Shown here in pieces: positions 1-10,480 of a stretch of 64,000 bases of DNA (the first letter of the stretch is position 1; every line of letters begins with the position of its first letter). The stretch is from assembly GCA_020636445.1 (NCBI GenBank), contig JACJXV010000013.1, positions 18,280 through 82,279 of the forward strand, given 5' to 3'. The position numbers were made by a program, and so were the translations under genes. The DNA comes from Lewinellaceae bacterium (GTDB lineage: Bacteria > Bacteroidota > Bacteroidia > Chitinophagales > Saprospiraceae). Below the pieces are notes generated by a model, which ran no database searches, was not told where the DNA came from, and was given only the letters and a program-made list of their open reading frames with translations.

Positions 1-2904
1 CGTTTCCTGGACCAACCAAACCTGGCTACTAAATACATTCGCTTTGGATTCACCGGTGCCAATGGGCCAGTAAATCCGTTTACCTGCGGTACTTGCGACC
101 AGATTGGTGCTTCAGGGAACATCACCAGCTCAACCTGGACGACCTATACCTTGCCGGATTGGACGCCCACCAGCAACTGGAGTGATCTGTATGTCCGGGC
201 ATTTAATAATAATACCGGCGATGGTACGGTAGTTTCCTGGGGGCGCATCGACGATATCTGTATTCAGGATGTTACCCCGGAGGCCTGTGTCTGTGACAAG
301 TTTACCGGCCTGGCGATTCACCAGAGTGATAGCTGGGGGCTGGAACTGAAATGCGATGCGGAACCCGTGAAATTACCCTGCTTCCCAGCGCAGTCTGGGT
401 CCGTAGATTTGGTGGGTAAATTGCTGTGCAAGCCGGATTCCTGTGAAGCGGATAGTAAACTTACCTGGACATTGTCCCAGGCCGGTGGACCTGCCATCGC
501 CACCGGAAGTGAAGTGGTAAGTGGGGGTATGTTCAATTTCCCACTTCCACTTGATCAGTGCAAACCGGGAACCTACGAGGTAACACTGGTAGGCCACTGC
601 GGACAGGAAACCTGCCGTTGTGTAATTCGCTTCACCATTCCTGATGATTGCTGTAAGGACTGCGAATGCAAGGGATTTGAAAACCTTACGCTAGGTTACG
701 GAGGTAAGAAGATCGAAGTGAAGTGTGGTGTAGACCCCGTGATGCTTGCTTGCCCGATAGGTAACCTTTCTTTAAGCGGAGACTTCCTATGTTCGGTGGT
801 GGCAGGATGTGACCAAAGCCTGGATTGGGTCTTGCTTAATCAAGCCGGTGGCACGCTTGCCAGTGGTTCAGCTACTACACTCCCGGGGTTTGGCATTGCG
901 ATCAATGCTACTTTGATCAGCACGCCAGGGTTGTATACCCTCTCCCTGACGGGGCATTGCGGAACCAGTACCTGTGCTTGTCGGATTCGTTTCATAGTAC
1001 CGGAATGTCCAACGGGATTGAGTTGTGATTCACTGATGGCGACAATTAAGTATGCCGGCGTGGTTAATAATAAAGATTGTTGCTGGACGATTTCGGTGAA
1101 GAATGCCTATCCGTCCAACACGATTCAGTCGATCCAGTTGGGTAATCTCACCGATGCTCAGTTTGACCTGGTGCAGGTACCAGCGGGTTGGACGGCAACA
1201 CTGGTTGGTGGAAAATGGGTAATCACCAAAACAAGTTCGACTTTCATACCACCTGGAACCTATCCAAACCTGATTACGGTATGCTTGCGCAACCGCACCG
1301 CACCGGTGCAGAGTTTCACCCTGGAGTGGTTATATGGTACACCCGGAGCGGTAAGTCAGTTAATTTGCCCTACTAAATTCACTACCGACTGTCCTGAAAG
1401 CGGTCCATGTAAATGTGGTGGCTACCGCGACCTGACCATGACTATGGGCAACCTGCAATACCATCCCAAATGTGGAGATAAGCCATTTAAGTTGGGTTGT
1501 CCGGCCAGTGATATCAAAATCACAGGGCAGTTCCTCTGTGAGGGCAGTGCCGACTGTGCCAAAAACCTCTCCTGGAAATTAGTTGCTCCGAACGGAACAG
1601 TGACTACCGGGACGGTGACCGGAACGTTAAACATCAGCTTAAGCCTGCCTCAATCCTTGCTTAGCCAGCCAGGGATGTACACACTAGGGTTACTGGGGCA
1701 ATGCGGGGATGATAAGTGCGTTTGTAAGATTCGCTTCGTCGTGCCGAAATGCCCGGTTCGGGAATGCTCCTGTGAGGATTACGCCAAGGATGTAGCTGCC
1801 GGGTTCTCCGTACAGTATGTGCTGCCTAATACACCAAACACCTGCTTGCTGCGACGGGTAACCCCCGTAGCCCTTGATCCTTGTGATCAGGTCCGCTGGA
1901 CCCTGGATGGCGCTGTGGTTACACCAACGATGGTAGGTAGCCTGAATTCGGTCATCAACTTCCTTACTCCTGGTAAACACGTCTTGTGTATGGAAGTAAA
2001 ACGTACCGATCCGGTTACAGGTAAGACCTGTGAGCCTTTGCTCCGCTATTGTGATACGATTGCCATAAACTGTACTACACCGATAAGTACTCCAACTACT
2101 TGTCCGGAAACCGTGCTGAAAAATGGAACCTTCCTCGATGGCGCTGTTGCCGGTTACCTGGGTGAAGGCGGTGCTTTGACACAGTGGAAACAGCACAGTG
2201 GAATCCCGCTGGTTTGCACGGGCCCTGGCTATCAGTCGGATGCGACCGTAGTGCTTAGCGGTGATCGCGATACCCGTGATGCCCTTTATCTACCGGTCAT
2301 GCTAACCTCCGGCAAAATGTACCAACTGACCTTCGCTGTTCGGGCCTGGGATCCTTGTGGTGCCGGATGCCTGGACAATCAGCCACTAGGCCGACTGAAG
2401 GTAACTGCTCATACCGATAATAATGGGTTAGGAGAATCAGAGCTGATCGGAGCCTATTTGCAAGTTGCTGCGGACGAGGGGTGGCTATACCTTACCTTAC
2501 CTGTCTGGAAGGCAACCCGCGACTACCGCTCCATCGTGGTAGAAGTGGATAATGACCTTCCTGGAACCGGAGGTGACGGCAACCGAACCTTCCTCGAGAT
2601 TGACGATATCTGCCTGACTCCGGTAGTTCCAACCGCTACCCGTGAACGGCTATTGGAAAATTCCGTTAGTGTTTTCCCAAACCCAACGACAGATGCTGTC
2701 CTGGTTCGCTTCGGCGAGCCAACGCAAGGGGTGCTCACCCTGCACCTGCGGGATCTGTGGGGCCGAACGGTACGCCAGGAAGTATTGGATTCAGGTACAC
2801 TGGATTACCGCATGGAAATGGGTGCCTTGCCATCAGGTATTTACCTTCTGGAAATCCATAACAACCAAGGGCAGGCTTACCGCCAACGTGTGGTAAAACA
2901 ATAA
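1..2904 (+). CDS. T9SS-exported Cys-rich repeat protein (5' end outside window)
   Basis: The reading frame is open from base 1, so the true start lies upstream; 967 codons are visible. Residues 1-90 look like the end of a jelly-roll carbohydrate-binding-like domain closing with IDDIC; a second such domain at about 701-874 closes with the same IDDIC. Between them are three clear copies (about 96-220, 221-338, 470-585) of a roughly 120-residue Cys-rich repeat with the signature GHCGxxxCxCxIRFxVPxC, a beta-sandwich-like spacer at 339-469, and a degenerate fourth copy at 586-698. The last 80 residues (VFPNPTTDAV ... GIYLLEI ... RQRVVKQ) are a type A T9SS sorting domain, so the product is inferred to be exported by type IX secretion to the cell surface or medium. 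Ligand and function are unknown. A strong terminator follows. Confidence 0.88.
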   Translation, partial: RFLDQPNLATKYIRFGFTGANGPVNPFTCGTCDQIGASGNITSSTWTTYTLPDWTPTSNWSDLYVRAFNNNTGDGTVVSWGRIDDICIQDVTPEACVCDKFTGLAIHQSDSWGLELKCDAEPVKLPCFPAQSGSVDLVGKLLCKPDSCEADSKLTWTLSQAGGPAIATGSEVVSGGMFNFPLPLDQCKPGTYEVTLVGHCGQETCRCVIRFTIPDDCCKDCECKGFENLTLGYGGKKIEVKCGVDPVMLACPIGNLSLSGDFLCSVVAGCDQSLDWVLLNQAGGTLASGSATTLPGFGIAINATLISTPGLYTLSLTGHCGTSTCACRIRFIVPECPTGLSCDSLMATIKYAGVVNNKDCCWTISVKNAYPSNTIQSIQLGNLTDAQFDLVQVPAGWTATLVGGKWVITKTSSTFIPPGTYPNLITVCLRNRTAPVQSFTLEWLYGTPGAVSQLICPTKFTTDCPESGPCKCGGYRDLTMTMGNLQYHPKCGDKPFKLGCPASDIKITGQFLCEGSADCAKNLSWKLVAPNGTVTTGTVTGTLNISLSLPQSLLSQPGMYTLGLLGQCGDDKCVCKIRFVVPKCPVRECSCEDYAKDVAAGFSVQYVLPNTPNTCLLRRVTPVALDPCDQVRWTLDGAVVTPTMVGSLNSVINFLTPGKHVLCMEVKRTDPVTGKTCEPLLRYCDTIAINCTTPISTPTTCPETVLKNGTFLDGAVAGYLGEGGALTQWKQHSGIPLVCTGPGYQSDATVVLSGDRDTRDALYLPVMLTSGKMYQLTFAVRAWDPCGAGCLDNQPLGRLKVTAHTDNNGLGESELIGAYLQVAADEGWLYLTLPVWKATRDYRSIVVEVDNDLPGTGGDGNRTFLEIDDICLTPVVPTATRERLLENSVSVFPNPTTDAVLVRFGEPTQGVLTLHLRDLWGRTVRQEVLDSGTLDYRMEMGALPSGIYLLEIHNNQGQAYRQRVVKQ

Positions 2905-2926
2905 TCTGCTTTTCTTAGTAAATGAG

Positions 2927-2971
2927 TCATCCCGAATTTTGGCACCGTCCGAAGTTCGGGATGATTTTTTT
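2927..2971 (+). terminator. Rho-independent terminator after the T9SS cargo gene
   Basis: Arms TCATCCCGAA (2927-2936) and TTCGGGATGA (2955-2964) pair perfectly and are followed by seven T (2965-2971). The loop sides TTTTGG and CCGAAG also pair with G-T wobbles, giving a longer stem with loop CACCGT. The same stem and loop recur on the minus strand at 11802-11845. Confidence 0.9.
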
Positions 2972-2973
2972 GG

Positions 2974-3450
2974 CGTGTTGGGTATTGACCCATTGGTGCA
3001 TTAGCTGTTAGCTTGTTGGCAAAAAATAAACTTTATAAACCGAGCTGGTATAAACCGGTTATCAGTGTGTTAGCTTATTGGGTATTGGCGCGTTGGAAAA
3101 AATAAACCCCATAAACCGAGTGAGCGATAGCGAACGATATAAACTGAGCGAAGCGGCATAAACCGGTTATTAGCGTGTTGGCTGTTGGCGCATTAGCTAA
3201 AAAAATAAACCTTAATAAACCGAACTTGCCCATAGGGGCGAACGCAGTGAGTGGCATAAACCGGTTGTCAGCGTGTTAGCGTTTTGGCAGATAGCGCATT
3301 AGCTTGGCAATTCCAAAAAATAAACCCTATAAACTGAGTTAGCGAAAGCGAACGGTCATAAACTGAGCGAAGCGGCATAAACCGACTTTGCCCGTCTGGG
3401 GCGAACGCAGTGAGTGGCATAAACCAAGTGAGTGAAAGTGAACGATCATC
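2974..3450. repeat. Intergenic tandem array, 'ATAAACC' repeat, locus 1
   Basis: Roughly four degenerate units of 100-150 bases follow one another. Each has an A-run joined to ATAAACC, then AAACCGAGTGAGCGATAGCG-like or GCGAACGCAGTGAGTGGC-like blocks, ATAAACCGGTTATCAG and a GCGTGTTAGC/GCGCATTAGC block. The same units occur at about 6990-7400 and 11411-11730 and nowhere else that I noticed in the window. Minus-strand frames through it are open in places and similar to each other, but they merely mirror the repeat and have no credible start. Function unknown. The remaining 150 bases before the next gene show nothing recognisable. Confidence 0.8.
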
Positions 3451-3600
3451 ACCCCATCACCCCAATTACCAGGGTAATGCCCCCCTTCAAAGCCAATAAC
3501 CCACCAGAAATTTACCAAAACCCCTGCTGCCATCGTATATTGGCAACACACTGGCGTGAGGCCGGTGTTGTGTTCAACTATCTATCAAAAAATGTAACCA

Positions 3601-6600
3601 ATGAAGAAGCTTGTATCTTTGTTGTGGGTAGCGATGCTGGTAACTCCCGCTGCCTTCAGCCAGTCTACTCTTTTGCTTCGCCACCCGGCTGTAAATCACA
3701 ATGGAACCCAGGTTGCCTTCTCCTATCAGGGTGATATCTGGACCGTATCCATGACGGGGGGTAAAGCTACCCGACTCACTATTCATGAGGCTTACGAAAG
3801 CAATCCGCTGTTTAGCCCGGATGGTAAACAAATTGCCTTTGTAGGTACCCGCTATGGCAACAATGATTTGTTCGTTATGCCAACCGAAGGGGGAATGCCT
3901 CGCCGCCTGACCTTTCATTCCGCCTCCGACAACCTGGCAAGCTGGACCAAGGCTGACCAAATCCTTTTTTCTACCAGCCGGGAGTTTCGGCTGATTGAAC
4001 GCCCCCAGGAGGTGTATGCAATTAATCCGGCAGGGGGAACCGAACAACGGATTATGGATGCGGTAGGCTTTGATCCCATCTATTCACCAAACGGGCGATT
4101 CATTGCTTTTGTGCGCGGTGATATCAACCCTGTAATGCGGGAAGACTACAAGGGGCCCTCCGATCGCGAGCTTTGGCTGTATGATACACAGTCCGGACAG
4201 TACAGCAAATTACCCGGGTTTGAAACCAATGACATAATGCCGCAATGGGGTGATAACCAGACCCTCTATTTTCTCTCTTCCAACGACGGAACGTATAACC
4301 TCTACCGGCTCAAACTGGATGGAAACGGCAAAGCACAGGGTAGTGCCGAAAAACTAACGAACTATCGGGATGAATCGATTCGCCACTATAGCCTTTCGGC
4401 AGATGGGCAAACCATCGTCTTTGAAAAAGATATGAACCTGTATACCATGAAGGCAGGCAAAGGGAGTGGCCAACGGATCAATATCCAGATATCTGCCGAT
4501 GAGCGCTTCGATGCCAAAGAGTCCGAGACTATGACCAGCGGAGGTAGCGATCTTACGCTTTCACCTAATGGCAAGTTGATGGCCTTTACAGTACGCGGAG
4601 AAGTTTTTGTAAAAGAAGCAGATAAAGAAAATAGTCGGAGTGTCAACATTTCCAACCACCCTTATCGCGATATGGACCCGGTTTGGTTAAGTGACTCTAC
4701 CTTGCTTTTTACTTCCGATCGGGCCGATGGCAATTTTGATTTTTATCTGGCTCGCTCGACGGATGCTACTGAAAAAAGCTTATTTAAATCCCTGAAGCGC
4801 GAAGTGATTCGACTCTCGCAAACACCCGGTGATGAATCCAGCCCGGTAGTATCCCCCGACGGCAAGAAATTAGCCTACCTGCGGGGGCGTGGAGCGCTCG
4901 TAGTAGCGGAGATTAAGCCTGAAGGAGGCTTAATGAATGAAATCGTCCTTCACGATGGCTGGAATGCACCCAATGGGGTAGCCTGGAGCCCGGATAGCAA
5001 GTGGCTAGCCTACTCCCAAACGGATCTGTATTTCAATCAGGAAGTATTTATCCACGCTGCCGATAACTCCCAGGGGCCGGTCAATGTGACTATGCACCCA
5101 CGCTATGATGGCCAGCCCGTCTGGAGTGCCGATGGTTCCAAACTAGGCTTTATTTCAGCCCGGAATAACCGCAATAATGACGTTTGGTTTGTTTGGTTGA
5201 AACAAGCTGACTGGGAAAAAGAGAATCGGGACTGGGAAGAAAAGGAAGAACCGGCAAAGTCTGACAAGAAAAATAATAAAGAAGAGGTTACCCCTATTCA
5301 AATTGATTTCCCGAACATCCACGAACGCCTGGTCCAGGTAACGAGTTTTCCCGGTGAGGAAAGCGGAATTGCTATCGCTAAAGACGGGGAAACATTTTAC
5401 TACACCGGCTCCAGTAGCACGGCCCAGGGACGCGACTTGTACAGCATCAAATGGAATGGCCGCGACCTCAAAGAACTCACGAAAGGAGGGGCAAACCCTG
5501 GCCAGGTGAGCATGGATCGTGAAGGAAAATACCTCTATTTTACCCGCGGAAGAGGTTTCGCCCGGATCAATATCGCAAACTCCCAGCAAGAAAGTTTGCC
5601 TTATTCGGCCCGAATGGAAATCAACTACCTGGCCGAGCGGGAGCAAGTATTTGAAGAAGCCTGGCGTACCATCCGGGATGGTTTCTATGATCCTAATTTC
5701 CATGGGTACGACTGGAATGCGCTGCGAACCAAATATCGGGATCGCTGTATTCAGGCTTCAACGAACCAGGACTTCTATGATATGTTCAACCTCCTCCTGG
5801 GAGAATTGAACGCCAGCCACATGCGGATGTCGGGTCCGGACCGGGAAGAAACCCAGCGCGAGTCGACGGGCTTATTGGGTGCGGAACTGCTTCCAACAGC
5901 AAAAGGGATGGAAGTTGTCCGGGTTATTCCGGGAGCACCTGCGGATAAGTCGGCGAGCAAGCTAATGGCTGGGGATGTGCTTACCGCCATTAATGGGACT
6001 GCCATCCAGGCCAAGACCAGCAACTTTTATGACCAGCTAAGTGGATTGACAAATGAGAAGGTTTTGCTAACGGTTATGGGAACCGATGGAAGCACCCGGG
6101 AGGTGGTTATTCGCCCAACCAATAGTCTGAGTACTAACCTGTATCAAGAGTGGGTGGATCAGCGTAAAGCATTGGTGGAGAAATATTCAAAAGGGCGCCT
6201 GGGGTATATCCACATCCGCGGCATGGACCAGCCTAGTTTCGAGGTAGTCGAACGGGAATTTACGGCTGCCGGCTATGGCAAAGATGGTATAATCATTGAT
6301 GTACGCTATAACGGCGGCGGATCGACTACCGACTACCTGATGGCTGTGCTGAATTACAAACAACACGCCTATACTATTCCCCGTGGGGCTAGTGATAACC
6401 TGGAAAAAGATAAACTCAAGTTTCGCGAGTACTATCCGGTGGGTGAACGCCTGGTTTTCGCTGCCTGGTTAAAGCCTTCCATTGCCTTGTGTAATGAAGG
6501 GAGCTATTCCAATGCGGAAATCTTCTCACATGCTTATAAGCACTTGGGCATTGGCAAGCTGGTAGGCCAGCCCACCAATGGGTCGGTCATCTCTACCGGC

Positions 6601-6804
6601 GGACGCAGTTTGCTCGATGGGTCTTTCGTGCGGCTACCCGGTCGGGGTTGGTACACGAAAGCTACCGATAAGAACCAGGAACTTGGGCCAGCTATTCCCG
6701 ACATTATCGTGGCCAATAGCCCCGACTGGATTGCGAAAGGTACTGACGCCCAGCTGCAAGCGGCGGTGGATGCTCTGCTGAAGGATATCGATAGCCAGAA
6801 ATAA
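3601..6804 (+). CDS. Tricorn-type S41 serine protease
   Basis: A 1067-residue exported peptidase. Residues 1-21 are a signal peptide (KKLVSLLWVAMLVTPAAFSQ). Residues 25-640 form WD40/TolB-like propeller blades with repeated FSPDGKQIAF-type motifs. A helical region near 680-750, a PDZ domain (about 765-850) and an S41 catalytic domain (860-1060) follow, the order of tricorn core protease. Visible candidate catalytic residues are Ser739-His740 (NASH), Ser970 in GSYSNAE and Glu1027 in QELGPAIPDI, matching the tricorn Ser/His/Ser/Glu layout. Bacterial homologues are periplasmic, unlike the archaeal cytosolic enzyme, and are thought to trim peptides. ATG 3601 is chosen because the signal peptide starts there. 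It is a single-gene unit between two repeat loci. Confidence 0.93.
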   Translation: MKKLVSLLWVAMLVTPAAFSQSTLLLRHPAVNHNGTQVAFSYQGDIWTVSMTGGKATRLTIHEAYESNPLFSPDGKQIAFVGTRYGNNDLFVMPTEGGMPRRLTFHSASDNLASWTKADQILFSTSREFRLIERPQEVYAINPAGGTEQRIMDAVGFDPIYSPNGRFIAFVRGDINPVMREDYKGPSDRELWLYDTQSGQYSKLPGFETNDIMPQWGDNQTLYFLSSNDGTYNLYRLKLDGNGKAQGSAEKLTNYRDESIRHYSLSADGQTIVFEKDMNLYTMKAGKGSGQRINIQISADERFDAKESETMTSGGSDLTLSPNGKLMAFTVRGEVFVKEADKENSRSVNISNHPYRDMDPVWLSDSTLLFTSDRADGNFDFYLARSTDATEKSLFKSLKREVIRLSQTPGDESSPVVSPDGKKLAYLRGRGALVVAEIKPEGGLMNEIVLHDGWNAPNGVAWSPDSKWLAYSQTDLYFNQEVFIHAADNSQGPVNVTMHPRYDGQPVWSADGSKLGFISARNNRNNDVWFVWLKQADWEKENRDWEEKEEPAKSDKKNNKEEVTPIQIDFPNIHERLVQVTSFPGEESGIAIAKDGETFYYTGSSSTAQGRDLYSIKWNGRDLKELTKGGANPGQVSMDREGKYLYFTRGRGFARINIANSQQESLPYSARMEINYLAEREQVFEEAWRTIRDGFYDPNFHGYDWNALRTKYRDRCIQASTNQDFYDMFNLLLGELNASHMRMSGPDREETQRESTGLLGAELLPTAKGMEVVRVIPGAPADKSASKLMAGDVLTAINGTAIQAKTSNFYDQLSGLTNEKVLLTVMGTDGSTREVVIRPTNSLSTNLYQEWVDQRKALVEKYSKGRLGYIHIRGMDQPSFEVVEREFTAAGYGKDGIIIDVRYNGGGSTTDYLMAVLNYKQHAYTIPRGASDNLEKDKLKFREYYPVGERLVFAAWLKPSIALCNEGSYSNAEIFSHAYKHLGIGKLVGQPTNGSVISTGGRSLLDGSFVRLPGRGWYTKATDKNQELGPAIPDIIVANSPDWIAKGTDAQLQAAVDALLKDIDSQK

Positions 6805-6813
6805 AACCTGATC

Positions 6814-6850
6814 TTTTGCCGGGATGATTAACACTGTCATCCCGGCAAAA
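6814..6850. terminator. Perfect 14-bp hairpin after the tricorn gene
   Basis: TTTTGCCGGGATGA (6814-6827) pairs with TCATCCCGGCAAAA (6837-6850) around a 9-base loop. It lies 9 bases after the stop codon. The T-run is part of the stem, so it can work as a terminator in either direction, though no free U-tract follows on the plus strand. Confidence 0.65.
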
Positions 6851-6924
6851 TGGATTACCTGCCAGTAGCGTTCACCGAAGACTGGCGTGTTGGATTTTAG
6901 CGTGTTGGCGCGTTTGCTCCCTTA

Positions 6925-6982
6925 TTCGTTGGAATCTTCATATTCCATACGAGCTATTGGCCGGTCTCCTGACCGGCGGAAC
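6925..6982 (+). repeat. Double-hairpin element, copy A
   Basis: TTCGTTGGAAT opens a short hairpin (GGAAT/ATTCC), then a linker ending GCTATTGG and a second hairpin GCCGGTC/GACCGGC. Related copies are at 11351-11410 and 54977-55030 on the plus strand and 38080-38136 on the minus strand. It immediately precedes array locus 2. Confidence 0.7.
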
Positions 6983-6989
6983 ATGATAA

Positions 6990-7400
6990 CTCATGGTGTG
7001 TTGGCGCATTAGCTTCAATTTCAGCCCGTCAACCCCATAAACCGAGCGAACGCAGTGAGCGATATAAATTGGTTATCACTGCGTTAGTGTATTGGAAAAA
7101 AATAAACCTCATAAACTGAGTGAGCCTTAGCGAACGATATAAACCGAGCAAAGCGGCATAAACTAGTCCTGCGTATTGGCTTTTGGCAAAAAAGAATCCT
7201 CGTAAACCGAACGAGCGCAGTAAGCGATATAAACCGGATGAGCGATAGCGAACGCTTAGGAAGCTGGGTATCAAACCAGTTAAATTCTCTTAGCGCATTG
7301 GTTATTTGCTTCAATTCCAAAAAAATAAGCCTTATAAACCAAATCGGGCGAACGCAGTGTGTGGTGTGAATTGGTTATCAGTACGTTAGAGTATTTGGGT
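6990..7400. repeat. Intergenic tandem array, 'ATAAACC' repeat, locus 2
   Basis: Same unit family as 2974-3450. Bases 7036-7234 are about 97% identical by eye to 11522-11720: I count about five differences, one of them a 1-base indel. The array lies between the end of the tricorn gene and the 3' end of the TonB-receptor pseudogene. Confidence 0.8.
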
Positions 7401-7458
7401 CTATTCCTGAAATAAGTTGATACCTAAAAAGGTCAACTTGTGAAAAAATCAGGAAGGC

Positions 7459-9960
7459 TTAAAGATTCAGTTGAATCCCGACAACCAGGAATTTACGGAA
7501 TAAACTGGTGGCCATAACTGTTCTGGAAAATTCAGTAGTCTGGACCTGCACATATTGGTCACGATTAAAGATATTTCGAGCCATGAGAAAACACTCCATC
7601 TTTTTTTTGGGAATCTGGTGGTTGATATGAATGTCAAAAAACAACTGATTACGCCATTGAAAAGCCTGTTCCGGGAGGATAGCTTGCTGTGTCAGGCGAA
7701 ATTGGGTGTTTTTTCCCCACTTGAAATGTGCCGTAAGTTCATTGGTCCAGATACGGTTTCGGATAGGAGGAGCATCTTCCTGGGTGCCGGTAAGGAAAGA
7801 GCCTTCCATTCGCCAGCGGAAATTGAAAACCCCGGTGAAGGCACTATTAATTCCCACTTGCAGTCCGGATGTCTGGTTGACTGTTTTGCGAACAACGTTA
7901 CTATTCAATTGGGTAAAGTACCAATTGAAGCTTGTGTTGCCACGTAGGGAGATCAGTAAGCTAAGGGGATCAATTAAAAAGGAGTATCCACCAGCGCCTA
8001 CTACTGTTCTTCTGTTTGATGGAAACTGAAACCAGGTGATCAGAAAAATCAGAGAGTCAATTTCCTGGTTTGCGAGGTAGTCATTGTCGGCAGTTTGGTA
8101 GCCAACGGAGAGGTGTTGGCTGCTTTGCGTTGTTAAATCATCGCGGCGAAAACTAATGCGGGTATTCCAGGTAGTTTGCCAAGCAAATCCGGGTTGATTG
8201 GTAAAGAAGGTGCGGCTGTCAGCGAAAATATTGGCCCGGTGTAAGTATTGAACCAGGGGAGGGGTGGAATAGCGAGTACCCTCAACGATTATTTTGCTGC
8301 TGGGGTTAGGGGTGATCAGTAAGCGGATATTGCTGTTGAGTGCCCATGTTTGTTGCTTACCCAGAGTGGCTATTCCGTTTTCAAAAAGGACCTGATCGGC
8401 ATAAAGGCCCTCTGCCTGAGCACTGACCTTTCCTTTAGGCCACAGGGTGTAGTTGAAAAGCGACTGGAATTTCGATTCCCGAAAACTACTTGCAAAGCCA
8501 TAGGGTATTCCACCTGCTGGCAGGAATGTAAATTGGTCTTTCCGCCAGTTTTGATGGAGTGAAAATTCAATATCTCCCCGGGTTATTTTTTTTAGGTACG
8601 AAGCAGCTATGCTTGTTTCCTGCCGGCGAGTATCCAGTAGTGCGTCATACCCGGGAGTACCCGATACAGGTATAAGCTCCGTGGTTGTAACCGCCAGTGA
8701 CTGATCGAAAAAATCCTGGGCGTAGGATACCTTGATATTCAATAACGAAGTGGCTGAAATCCGATTGCTATACTGTGCCTGGTTATAGAAAAATGATCGG
8801 TCGGTTTGTAGTTGAGACTGGAACCATGTATTACCATTTTGTAGATTTTGTTGGGTTATTCTCAGTTGTTTTCGGCTGTGTCGAAAATTGTAGCGCAAGA
8901 AGGAGCTATCAGATAACTCGTTTTGCCATTCCAGGGCAATGACGCTAAACGTTGGAGAACCATGAGTGTCTTGGTCATTGGTTTGGCGAAACCTTGCCTG
9001 ATCATTGAGTATAAAACGCGTGTCAGTTTGTTGTTGAGTGCGGGTAAAATCGGTAAAACCACTCAGGTTTCCTCTCAGCGATGATTTTTTTCCCAACTTA
9101 ACGCGATGAGCATACTGGCCATAATGCAACCGGTTATCATAACTGCGCTCAAATGAAGGCATAGCTTTAACCAGGCTGTTAGCCAGGGGGTCAAAACTAT
9201 ATAAATTTATTTCCTCAGCATTCTCCGAATTATAAGTTTCTTCCTCAAACGAGGTGGTATTGTAAGAGATATTGTTTGTTTCGGCAACTCCAAATCCTTT
9301 GTGCTTATCATGGAGTAAAATCGCGCTGCCTTTGCCAACGTAATCCGTTAGACCCACCGGCTACGATTCGCCGGTGAGGAAACACCCAGTTTGGCTTAAG
9401 GTTAATCGCCACTTTTCAGAGCGGCGAAGGCCTTTTTCCAATTTATTGGTATGGTAATCCTCAATCGCCTCAACTTTATCGATAATCTTGATCGGTATAT
9501 TACGTACACCCACGGAATAGCCACGGCCAAAAAGGTCTTCGCCATCGAGTAACAGGGTTTCCACAACTTTTCCCTTATAGGTAATTTCGCCAGTCCGCTC
9601 ATTTACCGAAACCGGCAGACGCCGGAGCAAATCACACCGGGTCGCTTCACGGGCATATTGAACATCGTAGGTGATCGTATCTTATAACCATTTGGGGCGT
9701 TCAGAGATAATCACTTCCTCCAATTCCACGGCTCTGGGTTGTAGCGTGAAATAGACCTCCATGGAAGGTTGTTCCTCGGTTATGGTAATAGGTTTCTCCT
9801 GGGTTTATCGCGGCATGCCCACAGCGGAGGCCTTAAGAATTCTGTGGTGTTTCAAGGTGTATTCTCACACCTGATTAGGATCGCATACCGGATGATTTGC
9901 CTGCTGCGTCAAGCAGAAGTACATAACAATCACTACAGGTTGGCTCCTGCATTGATTACC
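7459..9960 (-). pseudogene. TonB-dependent receptor, disrupted
   Basis: Read on the minus strand, the remnant has an N-terminal carboxypeptidase-regulatory-like segment (about 9730-9960, with EYTLK and PITITEEQPSMEVYF), a plug (about 9400-9680, with DVQYAREAT, SVNERTGEITYKGK, LLLDGEDLFGRGY) and an intact barrel frame (7459-9357, 632 codons) ending in IQLNL, as outer-membrane barrels do. The gene is broken: in-frame stops at 9805-9807, 9682-9684 and 9361-9363, a TGA before EYTLK, and an apparent one-base loss in an A-run near 9415, where SEKVAINLK is recovered only by shifting frame. The family moves siderophores, glycans or peptides across the outer membrane; the substrate cannot be told. The barrel could in principle start at GTG 9357, but it lacks a plug and signal peptide. 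Confidence 0.85.
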
Positions 9961-10053
9961 TGGTCTTTGATAAAGCAAATTGATTGAATAAAATATTAGT
10001 GAATCCTCATCATACCCATTTGTAAAAGGCTAATTGTGGTGACGCTCCTGCTC

Positions 10054-10480
10054 TTAACCCGATATCATTCGATGTAGGTGTGAATATACCCATTTCAGGA
10101 TCTCTTTGGCGGCCATGGCCTTCTGCCATCTTTTTACTGCTTGTTGGAATTCATCGCAGTAATTGGTCCAGGTAGCCGCCTTGGCTTCAGTTAGTTCCTT
10201 AGCCGCGGTGGGAGGGTCCGGTTGCCCTGTCTTGAGGGTTACCGATCTGGCCTGAATTTTATAAACGCCATCTGCGGAGCTTACTTCCAAGTGTAAACCG
10301 CAAACGGACCCAGGGCGGAATGGCTGCTGTTACCTGTTCTCCTGAATTGGTGGTTGCTTTACGGCAAAGATAGCCGCCTATTAACCGCGTTTCGGGCTCT
10401 AGTTCCCACTGCTGCAAAGGCAATGATTCCTGCACAATCTGGGGTGAAGATGGGGCAAATAGATGAGCTGCAGGGTTAAC
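10054..10480 (-). pseudogene. GLPGLI-family protein, disrupted
   Basis: Two minus-strand frames carry parts of one protein. The upstream part (about 10474 down to 10330) reads ELEPETRLIGGYLCRKATT, matching the 'IgGYxCrKA' segment of the GLPGLI family; the downstream part (10290-10054) reads GLHLEVSSADGVYKIQA, where the family motif GLPGLILE is expected, then a helical tail. A frameshift lies between them near 10300-10330, and I found no signal peptide or start. Family members are small periplasmic proteins commonly encoded beside TonB-dependent receptors, which fits the receptor pseudogene 90 bases downstream. The two probably formed one unit and decayed together. Confidence 0.7.

Noticed and set aside
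3075..3551. Minus-strand frames in the repeat array with similar peptides (FISFAIAHSVYGVYF-like)
   Set aside because: They recur only because the DNA repeats; no start context, and the same frames break in other units.
7029..7320. Overlapping minus-strand frames in array locus 2 (RFISFAKAHSVYEVYF-like)
   Set aside because: Same explanation; two frames of the same DNA are open at once, which marks repeat composition and not coding.
9361..9630. An 89-codon minus-strand frame as a separate small gene
   Set aside because: It is the plug part of the disrupted TonB receptor, in the same frame as the barrel and divided from it by a TAG.
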